Shown here: positions 24,675 through 32,449 of the stretch, piece after piece | Layout: the number at the start of each line of letters is the position of its first letter | Numbering within the stretch: position 1 is the first letter of the stretch | Assembly (NCBI GenBank): GCA_020850315.1 | Contig: JADZEY010000003.1 | Location: forward strand, 1 to 43,909 | Source: Armatimonadota bacterium | GTDB taxonomy: Bacteria; Bacteroidota; Ignavibacteria; OLB7 | Direction of reading: 5' to 3' | Length of the DNA: 43,909 nucleotides | The notes under the pieces: model-generated | Told to the model about the DNA's origin: nothing | What the model saw: only the letters and a program-made list of their open reading frames with translations | Databases searched by the model: none | Translations under genes and position numbers: made by a program

Positions 24675-24820
24675 AGGTGGGGAGTTTGGTTTTCTTCTCT
24701 TTACGTCGTGAAAGTTACCGATGGTGCAACTTACGGCAGAATCAGCATCCCTTCCGGCAGTTGTTGACGGCTGCTGGCAGGGGCAATCGGTGAAGCAACT
24801 CACATTTCTACCAATAACCG

Positions 24821-25237
24821 ATGGCCTTAGAAGTTTTCAACAATCCGCGCCCCGACCGGCAGTACACGATTGTCCACACCAACCCTGAGTTCACCTCAGT
24901 CTGTCCGATGACTGGGCTTCCCGATTTTGGGACAATCACCGTGGAGTATATCCCCGACACGTTGTGTGTTGAGCTGAAGTCGCTGAAATACTACTACTTG
25001 GAGTACCGCAACCGTGGAATTTTTTACGAGGCTGCGACCAATCAAATTTTGGATGATCTTGTTGATGCCATGAAGCCGCGATGGATGCGGGTGACCGGGG
25101 CATTCACCACTCGCGGCGGACTTCACTCCACCGTTGTTTGCGAACATAACGCTGCGGAGCAGTCAAGCGCATCAGCCAGAAGCAAGAGTCCGAAAGGGAG
25201 CACCGCAGCAGCCAAGAAGAAAGGGGCAAAGCGATGA
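24821..25237 (+). CDS. queF: NADPH-dependent 7-cyano-7-deazaguanine (preQ0) reductase
   Basis: Reduces the preQ0 nitrile to the preQ1 amine in queuosine tRNA-modification synthesis. 138 residues, the single-domain (YkvM-type) form. Catalytic Cys28 and Asp35 sit in SVCPMTGLPDFG. The ELKSLKYYYLEYRN segment holds the QueF motif, and GLHSTVVCEH ends the core. A Lys/Ser/Ala-rich tail of about 25 residues (ARSKSPKGSTAAAKKKGAKR) extends past the usual end. Its stop overlaps the queD ATG by four bases (25234-25237), so the pair is translationally coupled. No preQ1 riboswitch was recognised in 24675-24820. Confidence 0.95.
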   Translation: MALEVFNNPRPDRQYTIVHTNPEFTSVCPMTGLPDFGTITVEYIPDTLCVELKSLKYYYLEYRNRGIFYEAATNQILDDLVDAMKPRWMRVTGAFTTRGGLHSTVVCEHNAAEQSSASARSKSPKGSTAAAKKKGAKR

Positions 25238-25674
25238 ACACAACAACCGAGCAAACCGTGCGGGTTGCCAAAGAATTTCACTGGGAGATGGGGCATCGGC
25301 TGCCGTTTCACACTGGTGGTTGCCAGAACATCCATGGCCATTCCTACCGGTTGTGGGTGGAGGTTGAAGGGGTTGCAAACCAGCATGGGATGGTGGTTGA
25401 CTACTTCGATTTGAAGCAGATGATCGAGCCGATTATCGCCCGCATTGACCACAGTTTTTTGTGCGATGAAGGGGACAGTCTGATGATGAATTTCCTGGGC
25501 CAAACCCCGCTGAAGCATGTGGTTGTGCCGTTTAACACCACTGCCGAAAACGTTGCAGGGTGGCTGATGGAGGCGATTGCTGCGCAGCTTCGGCAGCTTC
25601 CCAACCTCACCGGCCTAACCGTCCGTCTGCATGAAACCGAGCGAACCTATGCCGAGCGGCATCAGCAACTGTAA
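25234..25674 (+). CDS. queD: 6-carboxy-5,6,7,8-tetrahydropterin synthase (QueD)
   Basis: Converts 7,8-dihydroneopterin triphosphate to 6-carboxytetrahydropterin, an early step of queuosine synthesis. 146 residues of the PTPS family. Zinc ligands are His21, His34 and His36 (HRLPFH ... CQNIHGHSY), with the catalytic Cys30 just before them. MVVDYFDLK and IDHSFLCDE complete the family signature. Coupling to queF is by overlap. queC and queE are not in the window. Related 6-pyruvoyl-tetrahydropterin synthases are the alternative, but the queF linkage favours QueD. Confidence 0.94.
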   Translation: MNTTTEQTVRVAKEFHWEMGHRLPFHTGGCQNIHGHSYRLWVEVEGVANQHGMVVDYFDLKQMIEPIIARIDHSFLCDEGDSLMMNFLGQTPLKHVVVPFNTTAENVAGWLMEAIAAQLRQLPNLTGLTVRLHETERTYAERHQQL

Positions 25675-25724
25675 AGCAATCATTAATCCTCTTGTTTTCC
25701 AACCAAAGCCGATTTCCGACAACC

Positions 25725-26156
25725 ATGATGAATCAACTATCCACAATGCTTCTTGCAACACTGCTGCTTGTTGGCTGCCGGAACGGAGCGCATCAATCGG
25801 CCGAGCAGGCCAGCACAGCAGGCGACACCGCAACACAGGGGGATAGCAGCGTGGCCACCCAGCCAGCGGGCGATTCCGCCGCAGGGCGGGAAACACAGTT
25901 GCTATCGCCCGAGCGGTTGAACGCAATGAGTTACGAGGACAAAGTGCGGAACATCTACTCCACCGAAAAAGTGCGCATCCCTAAGCAGGTGATGGATAGC
26001 GCGATGACGCTGAAGGACCCCAACAAGATCAACAAAATCTTGGAAGGCTACATGAACCGGCAGGACTCCGGCGTGCGTGCAGGCATTGCCACAAAGCTGG
26101 GCATTAGCATTGATTCGCTGAATAAAATTTTAAGCACCAAGCCACGGAAACCGTAG
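25725..26156 (+). CDS. Lipoprotein of unknown function
   Basis: 143 residues from the ATG at 25725 (a second ATG follows at 25728). MMNQLSTMLLATLLLVGC is a lipoprotein signal with the lipobox LVGC. A Ser/Thr/Gly/Gln-rich linker of about 45 residues follows. The C-terminal 75 residues are helical (LSPERLNAMSYEDKVRNIYSTEKVRIPKQV ... IATKLGISIDSLNKILS), with a helix-turn-helix-like look at the end that need not bind DNA in an exported protein. I do not recognise a family. It follows queD by 50 bases and may be cotranscribed. It ends at a strong bidirectional hairpin. Confidence 0.75.
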   Translation: MMNQLSTMLLATLLLVGCRNGAHQSAEQASTAGDTATQGDSSVATQPAGDSAAGRETQLLSPERLNAMSYEDKVRNIYSTEKVRIPKQVMDSAMTLKDPNKINKILEGYMNRQDSGVRAGIATKLGISIDSLNKILSTKPRKP

Positions 26157-26171
26157 GCCGTGAGGAAGCAA

Positions 26172-26228
26172 CCAAAAACAGATCGGGTTCCATTGCTGCG
26201 TTGCGGATGGAACCCGATCTGTTTTTGG
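26172..26228. terminator. Perfect 22-bp bidirectional terminator hairpin
   Basis: The arms 26172-26193 and 26207-26228 are perfect reverse complements (outermost CCAAAAACAGATC / GATCTGTTTTTGG) around a 13-base loop. A-run and T-run sides make it work in both directions, for the lipoprotein (plus) and the first cyclophilin (minus). Confidence 0.9.
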
Positions 26229-26247
26229 TATTGCGTGGCGTGCTGCT

Positions 26248-26886
26248 CTATCTCTGGGTTGGTGTTGCTTTTACCTCAACCAGCCGCACGGGAAGGTAGG
26301 GAACCCCGTGGAGAAGCTCCATCTTCCCAATGGCGTGCAGCACATCCATTCCTGCGGTGACTTTACCGAAGATGGTGAAGACTGGCTTCATTGGCTTGGG
26401 CAGCTTGTTGTTGTCGGTGAGCATCACAAAAAACTGGCTGGTGTTGGAGTTCGGTGTGGGCCAGCGGTTGGCCATTGCCAGTGCTCCCTCAACATATCCA
26501 CGGCGGTAGCTTGGGGTCATGGTGTTCAGTTCATCCTCGAAGTACCCGCCGTAGATTGATTCGCCGCCGCTTCCCCATTGCCGGCGCAGTGTGCTATCCT
26601 TGGTTTTTGGGTCGCCCATCTGCACAATCGCGCCCGGGATAACCCGATGCACAAGCTGTCCGTTGTAGAACCCACGGTTTGCTAACTCAACAAAATTCCG
26701 AACGGTCTTTGGGGCATCCTTGCCGTACAGCTCCACATCCACTGTCCCCATGGATGTGGTGATGACCACCGTGTGAGTAACCTCCGGCGATTGCAACGGC
26801 GATTGCTGCGCCCAAGCGTTGCAGTGCATCACCAGCAGCAGTGCTGCCATCATCATCATCCTGCTTGAACCCCGTTGCTTCCTCAT
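26248..26886 (-). CDS. Exported cyclophilin-type peptidyl-prolyl isomerase (paralogue 1)
   Basis: About 212 residues from the ATG at 26886 (MRKQRGSSRMMMMAALLLVM). A signal peptide ends near AWAQ, with no lipobox. The domain follows the family order: VVITTSMGTVDVELYGKDAPKTVRNFVELA, GFYNGQLVHRVIPGAIVQMGDP, then ANRWPTPNSNTSQFFVML and FTIFGKV. The catalytic Arg equivalent is present in VHRVIPG. It lacks the usual phenylalanine of FHRVI (Val here). It accelerates cis-trans proline isomerisation of periplasmic proteins. It is the most distal gene of a cluster of three cyclophilins and ends at the 22-bp hairpin. Confidence 0.93.
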   Translation of the reverse strand: MRKQRGSSRMMMMAALLLVMHCNAWAQQSPLQSPEVTHTVVITTSMGTVDVELYGKDAPKTVRNFVELANRGFYNGQLVHRVIPGAIVQMGDPKTKDSTLRRQWGSGGESIYGGYFEDELNTMTPSYRRGYVEGALAMANRWPTPNSNTSQFFVMLTDNNKLPKPMKPVFTIFGKVTAGMDVLHAIGKMELLHGVPYLPVRLVEVKATPTQR

Positions 26887-26943
26887 GGTGTTTCCCTGTT
26901 GTGTGTGTGTGGCCAATCAGCAGCTCAGATAGTTTGGCGGCTA

Positions 26944-27588
26944 CTATTCTTTCCCTGCTTCTATGTTGATAATTTTCACCGGCTGCATCGGCATTTGGCC
27001 GGTTGCGCCGCCAAGCTTCACCCCCTCAATTTTGTGAGCAACATCCATGCCGCTTCGCACAAACCCGAAGATGGTGTAGTTGTGCGGAAGCCGTTCCTTT
27101 ACGTTGTCATCCAACACAATAAAGAACTGGCTGGTGTTGGTGTTGGGGCCGGAGTTCGCCATTGCCAAGCATCCTTCGCGGTAGCCCAGTTTGTAGCTGG
27201 GGGTTTGCGGGTTCAGCTCATCCGGGAACAGGATGCCAGGATAGATGGAGTTCCCCCCTGTGCCCCAATCGCTGACCAATGAAGCGTCCTTGGTTTTGGG
27301 GTCGCCGGCCTGGATCACGAAGCCGGGAACAACACGGTGGAACAAGATATTCTTGTAGAAACCTTGATTGGCCAGCGTCACAAAATTCTCTACGGCTTTG
27401 GGCGCGTCTTTTCCGTACAGCTCAATCTCCATTGTCCCCATGGAAGTTTCCATCATTGCGATGTCGGTCACTTCCGGCTGGGCCCCCGATGTTGTGCTGG
27501 TTGATGTTGATGAGCTTCCCCCGCTGCATCCGGCAAGCAGCAGGGTTGCGATTGCAGCAGCAGAGAAAGCAGTAGTGAATTTGGTCAT
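26944..27588 (-). CDS. Cyclophilin-type peptidyl-prolyl isomerase lipoprotein (paralogue 2)
   Basis: 215 residues from the ATG at 27588. MTKFTTAFSAAAIATLLLAGC is a lipoprotein signal (lipobox LAGC), followed by a Ser/Thr-rich linker. The isomerase domain shows AMMETSMGTMEIELYGKDAP, FHRVVPGFVIQAGDP, GCLAMANSGPNTNTSQFFIVL and YTIFGFVRSGMDV, all standard. The catalytic Arg is in FHRV. Membrane-anchored, periplasmic. It lies 57 bases upstream of paralogue 1 and is very similar to it and to paralogue 3, including the shared ELYGKDAPK and KTKD words, so the three arose by tandem duplication. Confidence 0.94.
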   Translation of the reverse strand: MTKFTTAFSAAAIATLLLAGCSGGSSSTSTSTTSGAQPEVTDIAMMETSMGTMEIELYGKDAPKAVENFVTLANQGFYKNILFHRVVPGFVIQAGDPKTKDASLVSDWGTGGNSIYPGILFPDELNPQTPSYKLGYREGCLAMANSGPNTNTSQFFIVLDDNVKERLPHNYTIFGFVRSGMDVAHKIEGVKLGGATGQMPMQPVKIINIEAGKE

Positions 27589-27707
27589 GGTTGGTAGTTG
27601 CGTAATCTGGTTGGAATATGCGTTGATTCTTGGTTGCCGAACAAGGCTTCTGTTTTGCCCAGTTGGTTTTGCGATAACTTCGTGAAATTTCCGCACGGAG
27701 CCGATAG

Positions 27708-28454
27708 CTACTTCACGTTTGCCCCAGTGGCTGGCGAAGAGGTCGGTTCAGCTGGCTGCAAGGCGGTTACGCTTACGCTGTCAATCCGGACTGGGTTTTT
27801 GGGGACTTCGACGTTGTTGGCGGCTTCCACGATTTTGTTGGCAACCTCCATCCCCTTGCGGACTAGTCCAAAAATCGTGTAGCTGAACGTCAGCCCGCTT
27901 CCGCCGCGCCCGTCAAGCACGATAAAGAACTGGCTGCCGTTGGTGTTCGGGCCGTGGTTGGCCATTGCCACCGCGCCGGTGACGTATCCGCGCTTGCCGC
28001 TGGGGGATGCCGGGTTCAGCTCGTCGGCGAACTCACCCCCGTAGATGCTTTCGCTTCCGGTTCCCCACTTGTCGTACTGTTTCGGGTCTTTCGATAATGG
28101 GTCCCCCGCTTGGATCACAAACCCCGGAACCACACGGTGGAACCCGATTCCGTTGTAGAAATTCTTCTTTGATAACCCAACAAAATTCTCAACAGTTTTT
28201 GGGGCATCGTTTCCGTACAGCTCAAGTTCAATCGCCCCAAGCCCTGTGTAGATCACCGCAGTGTGGGTTGCCACTGGCCCTGACTGGGTTGCCGTATCGG
28301 TGGGGGAAACCGTTGACGGCGTGGCTGGCGGCGCAAGCTGGGCGGTGTCGGACGAATTGCGCGCCGCGCTGGGGTCCGATGCTGGCTGATTGCCCTTGCC
28401 GCATCCGGCAACCAGAAGGGCAAGGGCAAGGGATAGAAGAAAGCGTTGTGACAT
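27708..28454 (-). CDS. Cyclophilin-type peptidyl-prolyl isomerase lipoprotein (paralogue 3)
   Basis: 248 residues from the ATG at 28454. MSQRFLLSLALALLVAGC is a lipoprotein signal (lipobox VAGC). A 50-residue Ser/Thr/Pro/Ala linker follows. The isomerase domain holds VIYTGLGAIELELYGNDAPKTVENF, FHRVVPGFVIQAGDPLSKD, AMANHGPNTNGSQFFIVLDGRGG and YTIFGLVRKG. An upstream ATG (28490) would disturb the lipoprotein signal, so I chose 28454. The gap to paralogue 2 is 119 bases. uppP ends 61 bases upstream on the same strand, so it may be the first gene of the transcript. Confidence 0.93.
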   Translation of the reverse strand: MSQRFLLSLALALLVAGCGKGNQPASDPSAARNSSDTAQLAPPATPSTVSPTDTATQSGPVATHTAVIYTGLGAIELELYGNDAPKTVENFVGLSKKNFYNGIGFHRVVPGFVIQAGDPLSKDPKQYDKWGTGSESIYGGEFADELNPASPSGKRGYVTGAVAMANHGPNTNGSQFFIVLDGRGGSGLTFSYTIFGLVRKGMEVANKIVEAANNVEVPKNPVRIDSVSVTALQPAEPTSSPATGANVK

Positions 28455-28515
28455 TGCTGAGTTGGTTGTTGATAGAAGGACTGGATACATGTTCTGCAGA
28501 AATCCCCGCCACGGA

Positions 28516-29361
28516 TTACGCGCTGATCCACCCAAGCGCAATGGCCACCAGTAGCACCGTGCCAAGCAGCAAGCGATAGATGATAAACACCCGAGTGGAG
28601 CGAGTCCGGAGGAACCGAAGCAGCAGCGCGATGGATGCGTAGCCGCTGATTGCTGCAACCGCCGTGGCCACCGCATACATGCTAATCTGCGACGACGGGA
28701 CTGTGCGGATCACCTTCACAAACTCCAGCAATCCGCTGGCGGCAACCGCCGGAATGGAAAGAAGAAAGCTGAACCGCGCAGCCGCCTCGCGGGTGAGTCC
28801 GCAAAACAATCCGGCGGTGATTGTTGTTCCGGAGCGTGAGGCACCGGGGATCAGTGCCAGCGCTTGGGCCAGCCCAACAATCAGTGCGTCGCGCCCTTTC
28901 ACATCGGCCATTGTTCGGCGGAAGGTGGCGGTCCGCTCGGCGATCTCTAGAACAACTGCCAACAGAATAAGGCTTGTTCCAATCACCATCAGGTTTTTGG
29001 TCAACGCCCCTTCAATCAGATCTTTTGCCAGCAATCCAATCACCACAATCGGCACGGTGCCGATGATGATGTACCACCCGCTTCGGGCCGCCCCTGATTG
29101 CTGGCGCAACGGTGTCCGGCGGAAGTTTTCCCGGATGAATGCGTTGGTGATCTGAAGAATATCATTGCGGAAATAGAGGAGCACCGCCGCCAGTGTCCCC
29201 AACTGTGTCACGGCAATAAACGCCGTCCATTGCTCAGGGGCGTTGGGGTCAATCAAACCGAAGGCACGCCCGGTTAGCGTAAGGTGGGCAGTGGAGCTGA
29301 TCGGTAGGAACTCACTTAACCCCTGAACAAGGCCAAGCACGATTGCTTCAAAAAGGGACAC
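28516..29361 (-). CDS. uppP: Undecaprenyl-diphosphatase (UppP/BacA)
   Basis: An inner-membrane enzyme that dephosphorylates undecaprenyl pyrophosphate to recycle the peptidoglycan lipid carrier. Two signature motifs are intact: GLVQGLSEFLPISSTAHL near the start (E/Q-rich motif) and ALIPGASRSGTTI (PGxSRSG). About eight helices are visible. I chose the GTG at 29361 (SLFEAIVLG), which gives 281 residues and the family's usual N-terminus. An ATG at 29454 would add 31 residues with no homology and is the alternative. Downstream genes are the cyclophilins; mtgA, also a cell-wall gene, is nearby but separate. Confidence 0.94.
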   Translation of the reverse strand: MSLFEAIVLGLVQGLSEFLPISSTAHLTLTGRAFGLIDPNAPEQWTAFIAVTQLGTLAAVLLYFRNDILQITNAFIRENFRRTPLRQQSGAARSGWYIIIGTVPIVVIGLLAKDLIEGALTKNLMVIGTSLILLAVVLEIAERTATFRRTMADVKGRDALIVGLAQALALIPGASRSGTTITAGLFCGLTREAAARFSFLLSIPAVAASGLLEFVKVIRTVPSSQISMYAVATAVAAISGYASIALLLRFLRTRSTRVFIIYRLLLGTVLLVAIALGWISA

Positions 29362-29685
29362 GGTTGCTGCAAAGATGAAAAGTAGAGAAAGGCTGTACCC
29401 ACCCGATACATGGCCTGGGCCGATGCTGCCGATTGGGCTGCATTCGCTCACCATTTGTTGGTGGGGTCACCTCTGTTGTCGTTCAAATCGGGGTCGAAAA
29501 TAGGGAGAGCGGGGTGAACCATGAAGCCCCAAATGGGAATCCACAGAAAGAAATCAGAGCAGCAGAGAGAAAAGGGCATTCCATGAACACCAATTCTTGT
29601 AGCTTACACGCCGCTCCCTTCCGGTTCGTCATGGGGGCACACTGCTTTCGGCTTACTTGCAGCACCAACTCGGCAGAAGAAACGA

Positions 29686-30897
29686 ATGTCATCATCCGCA
29701 CACCATTACGGCACGCCAGCCGTGTCCGCTTCCCCCAACCACGCCAAACTGTTTACGCCGCTCACGTTCTATGCTGGGGACATCACCCTGCGGAACCGCT
29801 TGGTGCTTGCGCCAATGACCACATGGTCATCAAATGATGACGGAACTATCACCCCCGATGAGTTAGAGTTTCTGCGCCGCCGCGCACGGGGTGTGGGAAT
29901 GGCCATGACCGCTGCCTGCTACGTTCAGCCGGAAGGGAAAGCGTTCGACGGGCAATGGAGTTGCGCAACCGATGAGATGATCCCAAGCCTTCGCGCCGCT
30001 GCCGAAGCGATCAAATCCCAGGGTGCGGTGGCGGTGTTGCAGCTTCATCATGGCGGACGGATTTCCCCTTCGCGGCTCATTGGCGGCCCGCCAGTTTCTG
30101 CCAGCGCAGTCCCTGCCGAACGCCCCGGTGCCGAAACACCCCGCGCCATGACCGAGCAAGAAATTGAGGAAACGATTGAGGCGTTTGGCGCGGCCACAAA
30201 ACGGGCAATCCGCGCCGGGTTCAATGGGGTGGAACTTCACGGCGCAAACGCTTACCTCCTTCAACAGTTCTTCTCCCCGCACTCCAACCGCCGCCAGGAC
30301 CTTTGGGGAGGGGCCGTGGAAAACCGCGCAGCGTTCCCAATCGCGGTGCTGGAGGAGGTGCAAGAAGTGGTTCGCCGAAACGCTTACTTCCCGTTCGGAA
30401 TCGGCTATCGGTTATCGCCGGAAGAGCTTGAGGTTCCGGGAATCACGATGGAGGAGACGTTGGAGTTGGTGGAGGGAATCGCCGCTTGCCGTCCCGATTG
30501 GATCCATGTTTCCACCGGGAATTTTTTTGCCGGAAGCATCCGCCGCTCACGCGATACGCGCCCCCGCACCGCGTTAATTGCCGAGAAGGTTCGCAACCGC
30601 ACAGTGATTATCGGAAGCGGTTCGATTACTGACCCAGACTTGGCGGTGCAGGCCCTTGAGCAAGGTGCCGATTTGCTGGCACTTGGCCGCCAGCTGGTTG
30701 TGGATCCCGAATGGCCGCAAAAAGTGTTGGAGGGGCGAAGCGATGAAATCCTTCCCTGCCTTCCGGGCACCAACGCCGATCACACCCGAGCGATCCCTTC
30801 CTCGTTCTACTCTCACATCCTTGCCCGCGCAAATTGGGTTCCGCTGTGCGATGATGCAGAAGCAGAAAACGTTCAGGCAGCAAAGCCAGCGATGTAG
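29686..30897 (+). CDS. NADH:flavin oxidoreductase, Old Yellow Enzyme family
   Basis: An FMN-dependent ene-reductase-like TIM-barrel protein of 403 residues. LFTPLTFYAGDITLRNRLVLAPMTTW starts the barrel (PMT active-site turn). The substrate and flavin region has VLQLHHGGRISPS, GVELHGANAYLLQQFFSP (His/Asn pair) and NRRQDLWGG. FMN phosphate contacts are GSGSITDPDLAVQALEQGADLLALGRQLVVDP. There is no C-terminal FeS or FAD domain, so it belongs to the short YqiG/NemA-like class rather than 2,4-dienoyl-CoA reductases. Start ATG 29686 has AGAAG upstream. The physiological substrate is unknown. Confidence 0.92.
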   Translation: MSSSAHHYGTPAVSASPNHAKLFTPLTFYAGDITLRNRLVLAPMTTWSSNDDGTITPDELEFLRRRARGVGMAMTAACYVQPEGKAFDGQWSCATDEMIPSLRAAAEAIKSQGAVAVLQLHHGGRISPSRLIGGPPVSASAVPAERPGAETPRAMTEQEIEETIEAFGAATKRAIRAGFNGVELHGANAYLLQQFFSPHSNRRQDLWGGAVENRAAFPIAVLEEVQEVVRRNAYFPFGIGYRLSPEELEVPGITMEETLELVEGIAACRPDWIHVSTGNFFAGSIRRSRDTRPRTALIAEKVRNRTVIIGSGSITDPDLAVQALEQGADLLALGRQLVVDPEWPQKVLEGRSDEILPCLPGTNADHTRAIPSSFYSHILARANWVPLCDDAEAENVQAAKPAM

Positions 30898-30918
30898 ATG
30901 CCCTTCCAAACTGATGTG

Positions 30919-30959
30919 GCTACTGTTTTCACTCCATTCATCTGGTGGAAGAGGGAGCC
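30919..30959 (+). repeat. Dispersed repeat, partial degenerate copy C
   Basis: These 41 bases align without gaps to 18919-18959 of copy B with about six mismatches, including the shared words GCTACT, ACTCCATT and GAGGGAGCC. The rest of the element is missing. It lies between the OYE and mtgA stop codons. Confidence 0.6.
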
Positions 30960-31006
30960 GGGGAAATAGTCACAGGTCTTTCGCCTGCAAGATGGTGGCT
31001 ACCGTT

Positions 31007-31891
31007 TCACTTACTTTTTTTCCGCTTTGGTTCGGTGGTGGGGCTTTTGCTGGTTGTGGTGATTGGGGCCAAACTAACGCCCCGCGCACGCGCCTGTATT
31101 CCCGATGCCCGTTTGTTGATGTACCCCGTTGGGGCCGCCGGACTCCAGCGGCGCGGGTTCGGCAGAACCGAGGCCAGCAGTGCGGCTTGCCGGGCGTTCA
31201 AATCACGGGCTGATATCCCGAAGTACTTCTGCGACGCAGCCTCCACGCCGTACACTCCATCGCCCCACTCAATCACGTTGATATACACCTCCAGAATCCG
31301 CTTTTTCCCCCAGACGAACTCCATCAAGTAGGTGAAATATATCTCCAACCCTTTGCGGATGTAGTTGCGCCCTTGCCACAAGAAGACGTTGCGCGCACAC
31401 TGCATGGTGATGGTGCTTGCGCCGCGCAGTTTTTTCCCTTTCATCCGTTCGTTGTAGGCTTTCGCCCGTTCCAGGGCTTTCATATCAACGCCGCCGTGGG
31501 CAAAGAACTTTCCATCTTCGGCAGCGATAAGGGAGCGGAGCAGTGCGGGGCTTACGTCATCAATATCAATCCACTCCTTTGTTACCCCAACGGCACTCCC
31601 ACTGGTTGCACCTTCCAGTGGGCGGATCAGCATCAGCGGGGTGATGGGAGGATCAATAAATCGGTAGATCACCACCAGCAGAATTGAGACGATAAAAAAC
31701 GCCGCAACCAGCCGGAATACCCATTTGAAAATCCGTTTGATCATTGTCCAAAAAATTGCCCTGTCGGTGGGAAGCTGTTGCCGAGGGGGGCGGGCATCCC
31801 GTTTCCCCGATTTCGCCGTTGTTGGTGTTGGCTGGTCAATCAACCCAAGCTGCTGGGCAACAGCGCGCCGACCACGTGTGCTTTTTGCCAT
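31007..31891 (-). CDS. mtgA: Monofunctional biosynthetic peptidoglycan transglycosylase
   Basis: A GT51 enzyme that polymerises lipid II into glycan strands at the outer face of the inner membrane. 294 residues. A basic cytoplasmic N-terminus (RRAVAQQ ... RPPRQQ) precedes one transmembrane helix (WVFRLVAAFFIVSILLVVIYRF). GT51 motifs are intact: IAAEDGKFFAHGGVD with the catalytic Glu, GASTITMQCARN, FVWGKKRILEVYINVIEWGDGVYG, and RQAALLASVLPNPRRWSP. The C-terminus after GYINKRAS is Ser/Thr/Lys-rich with no transpeptidase domain, so it is monofunctional. The start ATG at 31891 fits. It is divergent from the DUF2087 gene. Confidence 0.95.
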   Translation of the reverse strand: MAKSTRGRRAVAQQLGLIDQPTPTTAKSGKRDARPPRQQLPTDRAIFWTMIKRIFKWVFRLVAAFFIVSILLVVIYRFIDPPITPLMLIRPLEGATSGSAVGVTKEWIDIDDVSPALLRSLIAAEDGKFFAHGGVDMKALERAKAYNERMKGKKLRGASTITMQCARNVFLWQGRNYIRKGLEIYFTYLMEFVWGKKRILEVYINVIEWGDGVYGVEAASQKYFGISARDLNARQAALLASVLPNPRRWSPAAPTGYINKRASGIQARARGVSLAPITTTSKSPTTEPKRKKSK

Positions 31892-32062
31892 TGTTTGCCG
31901 ATGCTACGCGGCACGCCCTCTGGCGTGCAGGGCAAATGTAGGGAGTTTTGATGGAGTAGCGCGGCCAACCGGACAGCAGAGACGGCGGCAGATGCAAAGC
32001 TGACAGGAAGCTGATAGAAAGAGGGGGGAAATAGAGTTTCCGTTTGCTGATATTTGCCTGCT

Positions 32063-32374
32063 ATGGAATCAAACAACACCGACGAACTTCAGAACCTTCG
32101 CCAAGAACTCTACACGTTTCTTGATGAACACGATCGCCTGTGGGTATGGCCAGCACGCCCCGCAAAACGGAACGCCGCGCTTCGATACCTTGCCACAAAA
32201 TTTGAGATAGGGAAACAGTACACCGAGCGCGAGGTGAACGACCTGCTAAAAGCATGGCACACCTTCGGCGACCACGCACTGTTGCGTCGTGAACTGTACG
32301 ACGCAAAACTGATTGAACGCACCCGGAACGGAGCAACGTACTGGCGGCAGGGCAATGCAGCAGAAGCCGAATAG
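32063..32374 (+). CDS. DUF2087 domain protein
   Basis: 103 residues from the ATG at 32063 (an in-frame TTG at 32054 is weaker). DUF2087 signatures are LWVWPARPAKRNAALRYLATKFEIGKQYTEREVNDLLKAWHTFGDHALLRRELYDAKLIERT, a small winged-helix-like domain often found alone or fused to ArsR-type regulators. It may bind DNA or nucleic acid, but the function is not established. It is divergent from mtgA with a 171-base gap and ends at a terminator hairpin before the convergent T9SS gene. Confidence 0.85.
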   Translation: MESNNTDELQNLRQELYTFLDEHDRLWVWPARPAKRNAALRYLATKFEIGKQYTEREVNDLLKAWHTFGDHALLRRELYDAKLIERTRNGATYWRQGNAAEAE

Positions 32375-32378
32375 CAAC

Positions 32379-32422
32379 AACGCGGTGGATGCCAGCCTTG
32401 CTTGGCCAGCACCCACCGCGTT
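32379..32422. terminator. Hairpin between DUF2087 gene and T9SS gene
   Basis: AACGCGGTGG (32379-32388) pairs with CCACCGCGTT (32413-32422), and GCCAGC-like inner pairs extend the stem. It sits in the 75-base gap between two convergent stops and probably serves both. Confidence 0.75.
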
Positions 32423-32449
32423 CTTACCTGCGGACAGCAAGCGCAATGC

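Noticed and set aside
24675-24820. PreQ1 riboswitch before queF
   Set aside because: No small pseudoknot pattern with the A-rich tail was recognised in the leader.
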